Below, piece after piece: positions 7,241 to 14,637 of a stretch of DNA of 15,073 bases. The notes under the pieces were generated by a model. The model worked only from the letters and a program-made list of their open reading frames with translations. It was not told the origin of the DNA and searched no databases. Made by a program: the position numbers and the translations under genes. The stretch's first letter is position 1, and every line of letters starts with the position of its first letter. Origin of the DNA: an uncultured Ruminococcus sp. (GTDB taxonomy: Bacteria; Bacillota; Clostridia; Oscillospirales; Ruminococcaceae); NCBI GenBank assembly GCA_947176685.1, contig CAMWRL010000022.1, forward strand, positions 1 to 15,073, read 5' to 3'.

Positions 7241-8194
7241 ATGTCAAAAGTACTTTTGGGAGCAGCTCTGTTGGCTGGCGGAAGTGCCATAGCCGGCGTT
7301 GTCGGTGCTAAGACGCTTTTTAACAGAATTATTCCAAGGCAGGACACTTTGAGGGTTGACATCAGTGAAATGGCTGATATGTCCAGATGGGAAGAATATA
7401 AGAAATTTATGATTCCCAACCGTGAATGGCTCGAAACTCAGGAACTTGAAACCGTTACCATTACCGCACGTGACGGAATTGAACTCCATGCAAAGTACTT
7501 TCCGGCTGAAAAGCCTGCTGACAAACTGGTTATCTGCAACCACGGCTACACCGGTCAGGGTATGAAAGACTGCGCTTCAATTTCGGTATTCTTCCATAGA
7601 ATCGGTTATGACTGCCTTATAGTTGACCACAGAGGTCACGGAGAAAGCCAAGGCGATTATATCGGTTTCGGAATACTCGACCGTTTCGACTGTCTCCGCT
7701 GGATTCAGTATGTAAACAAGCGTTTCAGCAACTCAAAGAAAATTGTACTTTACGGCGTGTCGATGGGTGCAACTACAGCACTTATGACGGCAGGTTTTCC
7801 GGAAGTGCAAAATTCCGTAAAAGCCATTATCGCTGATTGTGCATTTACTTCTCCTTATGAGGTTTTCAAGCATATTCTCAAAAGAGACTATCATTTGCCG
7901 GCGTTTCCGGTTATGGACATAAACGAAGCTATGTGCCGCAGAAAAGCCGGATATGGGTTTAGCGACTACTCTACTATCGAAGCCGTACAGAATACAAAAA
8001 TTCCGTGCCTGTTCATTCACGGCGGGGAGGATAATTTTGTACCGGTGTATATGTCCAGACAGAATTACGAAGCCTGTCGCTCCGAAAAGGATATAATGAT
8101 TGTACCGTCTGCCGGACACGGTGCTGCTTATTATGAAAACGTTCCGGCTTACGAGGAAAAAATAATATCGTTCACTGAAAAGTATCTTGCATGA
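7241..8194 (+). CDS. Alpha/beta hydrolase, membrane-anchored type, 317 aa
   Basis: This is a serine hydrolase of the alpha/beta fold. The nucleophile elbow is GVSMG (172-176, S174). The acid is D264 in HGGEDNFVP and the base is H293 in PSAGHGAAY; NHGYTG at 100-105 fits the oxyanion-hole loop. Residues 3-24 are hydrophobic and glycine/alanine-rich (LLGAALLAGGSAIAGVVGA), probably a membrane anchor or uncleaved signal, so the enzyme may act at the membrane. The architecture is like that of YqkD-type or peptidase-S9-like hydrolases. It is the first gene of the TetR-controlled operon, with AAAAGGGG upstream of the ATG; its TGA stop lies 14 bases before the next ATG. In this setting it could release or edit carrier-bound acyl groups as a thioesterase, or cleave an ester or amide product. 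That role is inferred only from context. Confidence 0.9.
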   Translation: MSKVLLGAALLAGGSAIAGVVGAKTLFNRIIPRQDTLRVDISEMADMSRWEEYKKFMIPNREWLETQELETVTITARDGIELHAKYFPAEKPADKLVICNHGYTGQGMKDCASISVFFHRIGYDCLIVDHRGHGESQGDYIGFGILDRFDCLRWIQYVNKRFSNSKKIVLYGVSMGATTALMTAGFPEVQNSVKAIIADCAFTSPYEVFKHILKRDYHLPAFPVMDINEAMCRRKAGYGFSDYSTIEAVQNTKIPCLFIHGGEDNFVPVYMSRQNYEACRSEKDIMIVPSAGHGAAYYENVPAYEEKIISFTEKYLA

Positions 8195-8208
8195 TACAGG
8201 GAGGTCAA

Positions 8209-9615
8209 ATGAAAGAATTAAATGTAAACGGTGCAGTTATGAAATGCTATCCCCTTTGCGCTGCCCAGAAACTCCATTACTATACAATAAAATTCTGTCC
8301 TGCTCAGGTGTTGTGTATCGGCACTGGTCTGTACGTACAGCAGGATGTTGACTTCGGTCTTCTCAAACAAGCCATTTACAAGGGCTATGAGATGTTTGAA
8401 ACAATGCGTTTGCGTTTCATTGAGGACGAAAACGGTGAGGTTTTCCAGTATATCACGCCTTTTGAAGAACGTGACATTCCGCTTTGCGACTTTTCAGACA
8501 GAAGCGAAGAAGACGCTCACAATGAAATGCGTAAATGGACTGCTTTACCCTTTGCAAGATACAACAGCCCTATGAATCAGGTTATAATGATAAAGCTCCC
8601 CAACGGTTATAACGGCATATATCTCAAAGTTGACCATATGACTATGGATTCAAGTGCTATCGTAGGATTCAACCGTGCTGTACTTGAAACTTACTGCTCA
8701 CTCAGATACGGCACTCCTATGCCCAAGCCTCTGAAGCCATATATTCCTCAGCTTGAAAAAGACCTTGCATACGAGGCAGACTCTCCGGCAAGAAAACGTG
8801 ACGAGGAATTTTGGCTCAACGAAATCAAAAAATCAGAACCTATGTATACAGACTTTGCAGGACAGGGAAGACTTCTCACACAACGCCGTGAAAATAACAA
8901 TCCCAATCAGAAATGGGCTATGGTTATTTCAAGAAGTCCCGAAGCTTCAATTTCGGTATTCTCTCTTGAAAAAGATGCGTCAATGCGTCTGATGAAGTTC
9001 TGCGAACTCAACAACGTACCTATGGCAAGTCTTCTGCTTATGGGTCTGAGAACTGTTCTCTCAAAGTTCAATGATGACGAAAAGGACGTTTCAGTAAAGA
9101 GTTGTGTTGCAAGGCGTGGTACTCTCTCCGAAAAGTACTCCGGCGGTACAAGAGTGCATTTCTTCCCTGTACGTACCATTATGGAACCCGATATGACTTT
9201 CCTTGACGGTATACACATGATTCAGGCAGAACAGAGCAGGATTTTCCGTCACGCAAACTACGACCCTATCGAATACATGGCTAAAAGGCGTGAAGTTTAC
9301 CCTACTCAGCCCGGTGCAAGTTATGAAAGTATAAGCCTTACTTATCAGCCGCTTACAATAAACGAAGATACTCAGGAAATGCCGGACGTTCCATACAAGA
9401 GTATGTGGTATACAAACGGTGTTGCCGGACAACCTCTGTATCTTACAGTAATGCACCGTCCGGAAGACAATGGTCTTAACTTCAACTTTGAGTACAGAAA
9501 AGACGCTGTTACAGAATACGAAATGGAATACTTCTATTACTATCTATGCCGTGTTCTTTTCAGAGGTATTGAAGACGAAAACAGAACTATCGGAAAAATT
9601 CTCGAAATGATATAA
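8209..9615 (+). CDS. Stand-alone condensation-domain enzyme (NRPS C-domain / acyltransferase superfamily), 468 aa
   Basis: The length matches a single condensation domain of the chloramphenicol acetyltransferase-like superfamily, which joins a carrier-bound acyl group to an amine or alcohol. The active-site motif reads VDHMTMDSS: compared with HHxxxDG, the second, catalytic histidine is kept (H143) and D147 is kept, while the first histidine is D142 and the glycine is S148. A later GTRVHFFPVR segment (FFPVR at 318-322) matches the conserved strand near the bridging region of these enzymes. There is no adenylation or carrier domain on the chain. The ATG at 8209 is chosen because GGGAGG precedes it; an ATG at 8191 overlaps the hydrolase stop and lacks a site. 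It is followed after 13 bases by the carrier protein gene. PapA-type or alcohol acyltransferase-like activity is an alternative to amide formation. Confidence 0.85.
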   Translation: MKELNVNGAVMKCYPLCAAQKLHYYTIKFCPAQVLCIGTGLYVQQDVDFGLLKQAIYKGYEMFETMRLRFIEDENGEVFQYITPFEERDIPLCDFSDRSEEDAHNEMRKWTALPFARYNSPMNQVIMIKLPNGYNGIYLKVDHMTMDSSAIVGFNRAVLETYCSLRYGTPMPKPLKPYIPQLEKDLAYEADSPARKRDEEFWLNEIKKSEPMYTDFAGQGRLLTQRRENNNPNQKWAMVISRSPEASISVFSLEKDASMRLMKFCELNNVPMASLLLMGLRTVLSKFNDDEKDVSVKSCVARRGTLSEKYSGGTRVHFFPVRTIMEPDMTFLDGIHMIQAEQSRIFRHANYDPIEYMAKRREVYPTQPGASYESISLTYQPLTINEDTQEMPDVPYKSMWYTNGVAGQPLYLTVMHRPEDNGLNFNFEYRKDAVTEYEMEYFYYYLCRVLFRGIEDENRTIGKILEMI

Positions 9616-9628
9616 GGAGGAAACTGTT

Positions 9629-9853
9629 ATGCTGGAAAAAATCAAGGAACTTATTGTAAACTACGTTGAGGTCAATCCCGACGACATCACACTGGAATCC
9701 CGTTTTATTGATGACCTCGGTCTTAACTCATACGACTTTATGTGTATGCTCGGCGATATCGAAGACGCTTTCGCAATCGCTGTTGACGAAGCTGAAATCG
9801 TAAACATCCGTACAGTTGGCGAAGCTATCGCTTACTTTGAAACACTTCAGTAA
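9629..9853 (+). CDS. Acyl carrier protein, 74 aa
   Basis: This is a small acidic four-helix carrier protein. The phosphopantetheine attachment serine is S34 in DDLGLNSYDFMCML; the usual aspartate before the serine is asparagine here. Length and charge fit a discrete ACP. A strong AAGGAGG ribosome binding site precedes the ATG, and the gene sits between the condensation enzyme and the acyl ligase with 13-base gaps, so it is most likely the dedicated carrier for the acid activated by the ligase. A second, housekeeping fatty-acid ACP would be expected elsewhere in the genome. No phosphopantetheinyl transferase gene is in the window, so the cell must supply it from another locus. Confidence 0.95.
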   Translation: MLEKIKELIVNYVEVNPDDITLESRFIDDLGLNSYDFMCMLGDIEDAFAIAVDEAEIVNIRTVGEAIAYFETLQ

Positions 9854-9866
9854 TCGGAGGAATTTT

Positions 9867-11399
9867 ATGAACAAGAATAATATCAGAACACTTCAGGAAC
9901 TTGTGAATGCTTCAGCAGATGAACACGGCGAAAGAGTTTTCATAAAGGAAAAGAACGGTCAGAACATCATTGAAAAAACTTTTGTTCAGTTCCGTGAGGA
10001 CGTTAAGAAAGTTATGGCTTTTGTCAACACTTTCCGCAGCGGCGAACCCATTCACTGCGCAGTTGTGGGTGCGTCAAGCTATGCGTGGGTTGTAAGCTAT
10101 TTCGGCGTTGTCAGCGGCGGAAATGCTTCTGTACCGCTTGACGCTCAGCTCAGCGAAGACGATATAGCAGATTTGCTTAACCGTTCTGATTCAGTAATTT
10201 TCTTCTATGATAAAAGATTTGACAAGATGATTGACGGTCTTAAGTCAAAATGCCCCAAAATAAAGGCTTACGTTTCACTTGAAAACGACCTGCCGGCAAT
10301 CCTTAACGAATATCAGCCGGAAGACTTCCAGCCCGTTGAACCGTCAGTACTTGCCGCAATCTCATATACTTCCGGTACTACAGGCAGAAGCAAGGGTGTT
10401 ATGCTTCTTAACAGCAACCTTATTGACAATGCAATGTGTCAGGACGACGAAAGCACTCCAGAAGATGTTGTAATGTCAGTGCTTCCGATACATCATATAT
10501 ATTGTTTTACCTGCGATATACTGCTTTCTATGCGTTACGGCAACCAGCTCTGCTTCAACGATTCTATGATGAGAATCCCCCAGAATCTCAAGATATTCAA
10601 ACCTACTGTAATACTTCTTGTTCCGATGATTGCCGAAACCCTTTATAAAATGGTCTGCAACATCTCCGCAGGCTCTCCCGATACTCCTGTAAAGGATATT
10701 GCTGAAAAAGTTTTCGGCGGCAGACTGAAAACTATTTACAGCGGCGGTGCGTATCTCCGTCCGGAACTCCAGAAGGCATATATTGATATGGGTATCCAGA
10801 TGGCGCAGGGCTACGGTATGACCGAAGTTTCCCCGAGAATCTCAACCGCTGACAGATTTGATACAGAGTGTGCAGGTGACGTTGGTTTCCTTGTAAACGG
10901 CTGTCAGGTAAAGACCGTTGACGGCGAACTTATGGTTAAAAGCCCGTCCGTAATGGCAGGCTACTACAAAGACCCCGAAGCTACAGCAGAAGCACTTACT
11001 CCGGACGGCTGGCTTCATACAGGGGATTTGGGTTACGCTGACGAAAGAAACAGAGTTTTCCTCACCGGACGCAAAAAGAATCTTATCATTCTCTCAAACG
11101 GCGAAAACGTTTCTCCGGAAGAGCTCGAAAACAAGTTTGCAGGACTGGATTATATCAGTGAAATTCTTGTCTACAGCGACGACAGCACAATCTGTGCGGA
11201 GATTTTCCCGAATAAAGAACTCTATCCCGATGACGAGGTTATTGAAAAGAAATTCCGTGAAACAGTTGACGAAATAAACAAGACTGTTCCTCCGGCTAAG
11301 GCTATCCGCCGTCTGCGAGTACGTGATGAGGGCTTTGAAAGAACTACTTCAAAGAAAATTATCCGTAATCAGTCTTCACACGGCAGGATTATAAAGTAA
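9867..11399 (+). CDS. AMP-forming acyl-acid ligase (ANL superfamily), 510 aa
   Basis: This enzyme activates a carboxylic acid with ATP to an acyl-adenylate and transfers it to a thiol, here probably the adjacent carrier protein. Motifs in order are the phosphate loop YTSGTTGRSKG (167-177), QGYGMTEVSP (314-323), GWLHTGDLGY with D387, TGRKKN with R402, and the C-terminal lysine region TTSKKIIR (493-500, K496 or K497 catalytic). The overall pattern looks more like fatty or aryl acyl ligases than amino-acid-selecting NRPS A-domains. The start at 9867 has CGGAGG upstream; an in-frame ATG at 9816 lies inside the carrier gene and is rejected. It is the last gene of the tight operon. No clear terminator follows, so some transcripts may read into the SCP2 gene. 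Confidence 0.93.
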   Translation: MNKNNIRTLQELVNASADEHGERVFIKEKNGQNIIEKTFVQFREDVKKVMAFVNTFRSGEPIHCAVVGASSYAWVVSYFGVVSGGNASVPLDAQLSEDDIADLLNRSDSVIFFYDKRFDKMIDGLKSKCPKIKAYVSLENDLPAILNEYQPEDFQPVEPSVLAAISYTSGTTGRSKGVMLLNSNLIDNAMCQDDESTPEDVVMSVLPIHHIYCFTCDILLSMRYGNQLCFNDSMMRIPQNLKIFKPTVILLVPMIAETLYKMVCNISAGSPDTPVKDIAEKVFGGRLKTIYSGGAYLRPELQKAYIDMGIQMAQGYGMTEVSPRISTADRFDTECAGDVGFLVNGCQVKTVDGELMVKSPSVMAGYYKDPEATAEALTPDGWLHTGDLGYADERNRVFLTGRKKNLIILSNGENVSPEELENKFAGLDYISEILVYSDDSTICAEIFPNKELYPDDEVIEKKFRETVDEINKTVPPAKAIRRLRVRDEGFERTTSKKIIRNQSSHGRIIK

Positions 11400-11444
11400 T
11401 TATATACAAAATTATGGCGAAATTGTAAATAAAATGATATACTA

Positions 11445-11473
11445 TTGACACCGGACTTGTATTGTGTTATAAT
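11445..11473 (+). promoter_or_regulatory. Consensus promoter of the SCP2-like gene
   Basis: TTGACA (11445-11450) and TATAAT (11468-11473) are 17 bases apart, with TGT before the -10. Both boxes match the sigma-A consensus exactly. The predicted start is near 11480, with a leader of about 70 bases that carries a small GGCG/CGCC hairpin (11488-11501). Confidence 0.88.
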
Positions 11474-11489
11474 GATATTACAAGTTCGG
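11451..11489. promoter_or_regulatory. Inverted repeat overlapping the SCP2 promoter, probable operator
   Basis: CCGGACTTGTATT (11451-11463) is mirrored by ATTACAAGTTCGG (11477-11489) with 11 of 13 positions symmetric. The dyad covers the whole promoter spacer, the -10 and the start site. Since the left arm is not transcribed, it can act only as a DNA site. Its sequence is unlike the GACCGACGGTC operators of the TetR region, so a different regulator is implied. Confidence 0.6.
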
Positions 11490-11548
11490 CGTTGATTCGC
11501 CAGTTTATGAAAGGAAAAGCTGTACTTATTGTATGGCGGTACTGTTTT

Positions 11549-11890
11549 ATGACGTATGAAGAAATTTTTGCAAAGTCAAAGGAGTTAATCCTTGCTAACG
11601 AAACCGACGGTCTGGAGGGTCATCTGGCTGTTCAGGTCAACATCACCGGAGAGGGCGAGGGTGCTTTCTATATCGAACTCAAGGACGGTAAGGTTTATGT
11701 TGAACCCTACGAATACTATGACCGTGACTGTATCTTTATAGTTTCCGGAAAGAACTTCATCAAGATGTGCGAAGGCACTCTTGACCCCGTTAAGGCTTTC
11801 ACAACCGGCAAGCTCAAGGTTGAGGGCAGTATCGAAAAGGCTCTTGAATTTGGCAAGCTTGCTAAAAAGGCTCAGAAAAATTCAAAGTAA
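11549..11890 (+). CDS. SCP2 sterol-binding domain-like lipid carrier protein, 113 aa
   Basis: This small soluble protein has the sterol-carrier-protein-2 pattern. A helical N-terminus is followed by beta strands (GHLAVQVNITGEGEGAFYIE, then KDGKVYVEPY and DCIFIVSG) and the C-terminal segment FIKMCEGTLDPVKAFTTGKL followed by KVEGSIEKALEFGKL, typical of the family. Such proteins bind acyl chains or other hydrophobic ligands. The start at 11549 is preferred because a weak GGCGG lies eight bases upstream and homologous proteins begin around MTYEEIF; in-frame ATGs at 11462 and 11507 have no ribosome binding site, and 11462 lies upstream of the predicted transcription start. It stands 149 bases after the ligase with its own consensus promoter. 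A role in holding the operon's lipid substrate or product is inferred from position. Confidence 0.9.
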   Translation: MTYEEIFAKSKELILANETDGLEGHLAVQVNITGEGEGAFYIELKDGKVYVEPYEYYDRDCIFIVSGKNFIKMCEGTLDPVKAFTTGKLKVEGSIEKALEFGKLAKKAQKNSK

Positions 11891-11900
11891 CACACTATTC

Positions 11901-11930
11901 AGCACCTGATTTGCCGTCGGGTGCTATTTT
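11901..11930 (+). terminator. Probable terminator after the SCP2 gene
   Basis: AGCACC (11901-11906) pairs with GGTGCT (11920-11925), with further TGAT/GTCG pairs including wobbles. Only a short ATTTT follows, so termination may be partial. It begins 10 bases after the SCP2 stop. Confidence 0.55.
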
Positions 11931-11969
11931 GGTATGTTTACGGAAACTCCATTACAGAAAGGTTTAAAA

Positions 11970-12377
11970 ATGACTATATTTATTTTTATTATTGAAATTA
12001 TTCTGATGATTTCCGGAATTATTTCATATGTTCAGGAGATTGTCACCAGAAACTATACCGGAACTGCATTGGGCAATATCTGCTCCATAAAAGAACGTAA
12101 GCACAATATATACATATCAACATATTCAATAACTGTAAAATATAAAGTTGACAGCGTTGAATATATCAACAGACATATGAAAACAGTCGGCAATAACTGC
12201 GATTATCGTGTAAACCAGAAATTAAACGTCAGATATAATCAGAACAATCCGAAACGTTCAAGAATAGTGGAAGACTCCGGATTTGTGAGTAAAGAAAAAT
12301 TACTGATACTTTCTGTTGTGATGTGCATTACTGCTTTTTTTAATATTATTCCATACTTGATAAGGGGGAAAATATGA
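11970..12377 (+). CDS. Small membrane protein, DUF3592-like, 135 aa
   Basis: Two hydrophobic helices (about residues 2-20 and 110-130) flank a beta-rich middle segment: YTGTALGNICSIKERK, then TYSITVKYKV, and KLNVRYNQNNPKRSRIV. This order resembles the DUF3592 family, whose members are small two-helix membrane proteins of unknown function, often next to secreted toxins or immunity genes. The start at 11970 has AGAAAGG upstream; an earlier ATG at 11934 lies just behind the hairpin of the previous gene and has no site. The gene overlaps the next ATG by four bases (ATGA), so the two are translationally coupled. Codon use is more AT-rich than in the upstream carrier-ligase operon. Confidence 0.8.
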   Translation: MTIFIFIIEIILMISGIISYVQEIVTRNYTGTALGNICSIKERKHNIYISTYSITVKYKVDSVEYINRHMKTVGNNCDYRVNQKLNVRYNQNNPKRSRIVEDSGFVSKEKLLILSVVMCITAFFNIIPYLIRGKI

Positions 12378-12775
12378 ACAGAGATTTTTATCTGTCGTCA
12401 CTTGACATTCCGGTAACTGAAGAATATGATTTCAATTATATGGGAGTTTCGGGCTATGCGGAAATTATCGGCTGTAAGATTGCATTTTTCCGGAAAAACA
12501 AAAATTCACTTCTGAACGCTTTCAGCTTTATTGAAATACAACCGGAAGAGTTTGCTTTCTGTAATTCTGTTCTGGAAAAAATAGATTTTCCGATAAGATT
12601 CGGCGATACTATGGAAAAAGTACGTGAGATTTTCGGTACGGAAGATTCTGTTGATACTTTCTTTGAAAACTATGTCCGCTATAACTACTCCGCAAAAAAG
12701 CCGTTTATGTCATTCAGTGCCGGAAAATACATAACCGGTATTGATGTAAATTTTCAAACAGAACATCAAAAATGA
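12374..12775 (+). CDS. Hypothetical protein, 133 aa, coupled to the DUF3592-like gene
   Basis: This is a soluble protein of mixed alpha/beta type without signal peptide or membrane helix. It starts inside the stop of the preceding gene (ATGA overlap), with AAGGGGGAAA as ribosome binding site. A segment IRFGDTMEKVREIFGTED resembles the short helix-turn found in several immunity-like and lipoprotein-fold families, but this is not enough to name one. Aromatic-rich stretches (FENYVRYNYSAKKPFMSF) follow. The pair with a small membrane protein could be an immunity module, but no toxin is visible next to it. Unrecognised family. Confidence 0.82.
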   Translation: MNRDFYLSSLDIPVTEEYDFNYMGVSGYAEIIGCKIAFFRKNKNSLLNAFSFIEIQPEEFAFCNSVLEKIDFPIRFGDTMEKVREIFGTEDSVDTFFENYVRYNYSAKKPFMSFSAGKYITGIDVNFQTEHQK

Positions 12776-12848
12776 AAAAATCCAAAATCACATCCAAAGA
12801 CAAATAAATCTGAAAACAAACTACAGCTCGATAAAGGAGCCGACAAAT

Positions 12849-13517
12849 ATGAAACTGAAAAATTTTGAAAAACACTTTGATAAGACCATTTTACAGAGAG
12901 GAAAAAATTACTATTATGACGGTGCTGTTCTGTCAGTCGAAAAAATTTCTGAAAATGAATATACTGCTGAGGTTGAGGGCAGTGAAATTTATGAAGTTAC
13001 AGTTGAAATTGATGATAATGGACATATTGATGATATAAGCTGCGACTGTCCTTATGATATGGGTGAATACTGCAAACATGAAGCAGCAGTTTTATATGCT
13101 TTGCGTGACAGAAGTTCAAGTATGAGCAAAACCGCTGTAAAAAAACCAAATCTCCCGCAATTGCTTGAAAAATGCAGTAATACTCAGCTTGTAGAAATAA
13201 TACTTGAACACGCAAAAGAGGATAAAAACTTCAGAAATCTTCTGCTTATGAAACTCTCTGAAAATTCTGATTCAGACAGCATTGTTTCAGATTTCAAACG
13301 AATTTCCGATGCTTATTTCAAGGGGCGTTCTGATATTGATGATGTATTCACAGCAGGAAGATTATTAATAGATAAAACAGAAAAACTCAATTCTTCCGTT
13401 GACAAGGTGAAAATTTATGAAGAAATCATCTCCATTCTGGAATATGGCATCGAAAATCCCTATGATTATTACTATGATGAGGAATCATGGGAACTTTTTG
13501 AAATGATTGATGAATGA
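12849..13517 (+). CDS. SWIM zinc-finger protein, N-terminal part, 222 aa
   Basis: This is the part that would be translated up to the in-frame TGA. The SWIM motif CxCx7CxH is intact: C65, C67, C75 and H77 in ISCDCPYDMGEYCKHEAAVL. The preceding YYYDGAVLSVEKI segment is the typical N-terminal lead of the family. SWIM fingers bind zinc and are thought to mediate DNA or protein contacts; the cellular job of this bacterial family is unknown. AAAGGAG stands nine bases before the ATG, so translation initiation is good. The product ends at EESWELFEMIDE in the middle of a predicted helix, which suggests truncation. It follows the 133-residue gene by 73 bases without a visible promoter of its own. Confidence 0.85.
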   Translation: MKLKNFEKHFDKTILQRGKNYYYDGAVLSVEKISENEYTAEVEGSEIYEVTVEIDDNGHIDDISCDCPYDMGEYCKHEAAVLYALRDRSSSMSKTAVKKPNLPQLLEKCSNTQLVEIILEHAKEDKNFRNLLLMKLSENSDSDSIVSDFKRISDAYFKGRSDIDDVFTAGRLLIDKTEKLNSSVDKVKIYEEIISILEYGIENPYDYYYDEESWELFEMIDE

Positions 13518-13526
13518 TCGTCTTTA

Positions 13527-14462
13527 ATGGAAAATGCTGTAAGAAATATTGTAATCAGCAAAAATAAAAATAATATTACTTCTGTCTGGAATTGTATTCT
13601 TAAACAATGGCACGGTAATTTCCTTAGAGACGGGAAGGAACGTTTTTTTCCGTCATTAATGCAGCTATGCGAATTTCCTGAATACAGAAATAAATTAGAT
13701 GAAATCCTACTTTTCCGCAGAATGTCTGTCGATGAATACAGAAAAAGAGAAATTGATAAACAGCGTTTCTTAATAATCAAAAAATATAGTACGGAAAATG
13801 AAATCGCAGATTACATAGATTCACATATTGAAAATTCTGATTTTCGTTGTCTTGCAATTAAGCGTGCAATGCATACAAAGGATTATATAAAAGCTGAACA
13901 GTTTGCATTGGAAGAAATAACATTTGATAACTCACATTCTTCATCTGTTTCAAGCTGGCACTATTTACTTCATGATATTTACAAACTTTCAGGAGATACA
14001 AAAAAGCTTACTGATATTTGTTATACTTTGGTAAAAGACGGTAATACTGATTATTATAAAGAATGGAAATCGCTTGTTCCAGAGGAAAATCGTTCTGACG
14101 AAATCAACCGTCTGCTGAACGAACCAAAAAATTATTCTTATGAGTACATTGTTTCATATGAGAATATGAGTGACAGAATCTATCAGCTCTGCTGTAAATC
14201 TCCGGCTAAAATAACTTGTTATTATGAAAAACTAAAAATTACTGAATTTAAAGAACAGAGCAAAAATCTTTATGAGCAGTATATCAGAAATGAGGGCGCA
14301 CGGGCTTCTAACCGTTCCGAATATGCGGTTGTCTGCGAAAAGCTAAAAAAATTTTCTGTAGAATGCGATGCAGAACTTGCTGTAAAAATTGCAACGGATT
14401 TTCGAGAATTATACCGACGTAAACCAGCCTTTATGGACGAGCTGACAAAAGCCAAATTTTAA
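13527..14462 (+). CDS. C-terminal part of the split SWIM protein, 311 aa
   Basis: This is a helical, charged protein segment (for example SVWNCILKQWHGNFLRDGKE and YRKREIDKQRFLIIKKY) without catalytic motif, signal or membrane helix, like the long helical tail of SWIM-finger proteins. It is in frame with the N-terminal part, and the first ATG after the TGA is at 13527. No ribosome binding site precedes that ATG (the upstream bases are GATCGTCTTTA), so independent translation would be weak unless ribosomes restart after the stop nine bases earlier. It is most likely the remnant of a single longer gene. Confidence 0.5.
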   Translation: MENAVRNIVISKNKNNITSVWNCILKQWHGNFLRDGKERFFPSLMQLCEFPEYRNKLDEILLFRRMSVDEYRKREIDKQRFLIIKKYSTENEIADYIDSHIENSDFRCLAIKRAMHTKDYIKAEQFALEEITFDNSHSSSVSSWHYLLHDIYKLSGDTKKLTDICYTLVKDGNTDYYKEWKSLVPEENRSDEINRLLNEPKNYSYEYIVSYENMSDRIYQLCCKSPAKITCYYEKLKITEFKEQSKNLYEQYIRNEGARASNRSEYAVVCEKLKKFSVECDAELAVKIATDFRELYRRKPAFMDELTKAKF

Positions 14463-14514
14463 TCAATAGAAACTTAAACGTCCCATCACCACTAAAAAAT
14501 TCCGTGAAAACCAC

Positions 14515-14543
14515 TTGACAAGGAAATAAATTTATGTTACGAT
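14515..14543 (+). promoter_or_regulatory. Probable promoter of the terminal small-gene transcript
   Basis: TTGACA (14515-14520) and TACGAT (14538-14543) are 17 bases apart, with TGT before the -10. The predicted start near 14550 gives a leader of about 320 bases to the GTG of the last small gene. The leader holds a perfect six-base-pair hairpin (GTGGTA, 14613-14618; TACCAC, 14623-14628). Confidence 0.65.
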
Positions 14544-14637
14544 GAAAATACAGCTTTTACAAAATCCAGAATATTATGTCGGGTGTAAATATTAAGAGAG
14601 GAAAATGGATTAGTGGTAATCATACCACCTATGACAT

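Larger units (their letters stand above)
12849..14462 (+). pseudogene. SWIM zinc-finger family gene interrupted by one in-frame TGA (537 codons in total)
   Basis: A single reading frame runs from the ATG at 12849 to the TAA at 14460-14462, broken only by TGA at 13515-13517. The two open parts are in the same frame, so no indel is needed: one base substitution, for example a Cys TGT or TGC codon changed to TGA, would explain it. Homologous SWIM-finger proteins in Firmicutes are commonly around this full length, with the zinc finger near the N-terminus and a long helical C-terminal part. TGA is used as a genuine stop by other genes here (8192-8194, 12375-12377, 12773-12775), so code reassignment is unlikely. 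Alternatives are a sequencing error or true read-through. Confidence 0.7.

Noticed and set aside
8907..9456. Minus-strand open frames opposite the condensation gene
   Set aside because: Antisense to a gene with clear superfamily motifs, and the translations are low-complexity without recognisable domains.
9867..11399. Amino-acid-specific NRPS adenylation domain
   Set aside because: Core motifs are shared by the whole ANL superfamily and the overall pattern is nearer to acyl ligases; no amino-acid specificity can be read by eye.
11399..11445. Terminator between the ligase and the SCP2-like gene
   Set aside because: The stretch is AT-rich but no GC-containing stem followed by a T-run is visible, so read-through remains possible.
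13515..13565. Selenocysteine recoding of the in-frame TGA in the SWIM gene
   Set aside because: Only a weak four-base-pair GCTG/CAGC stem with a large loop lies downstream; there is no convincing SECIS-like hairpin, and the family is not known to use selenocysteine.
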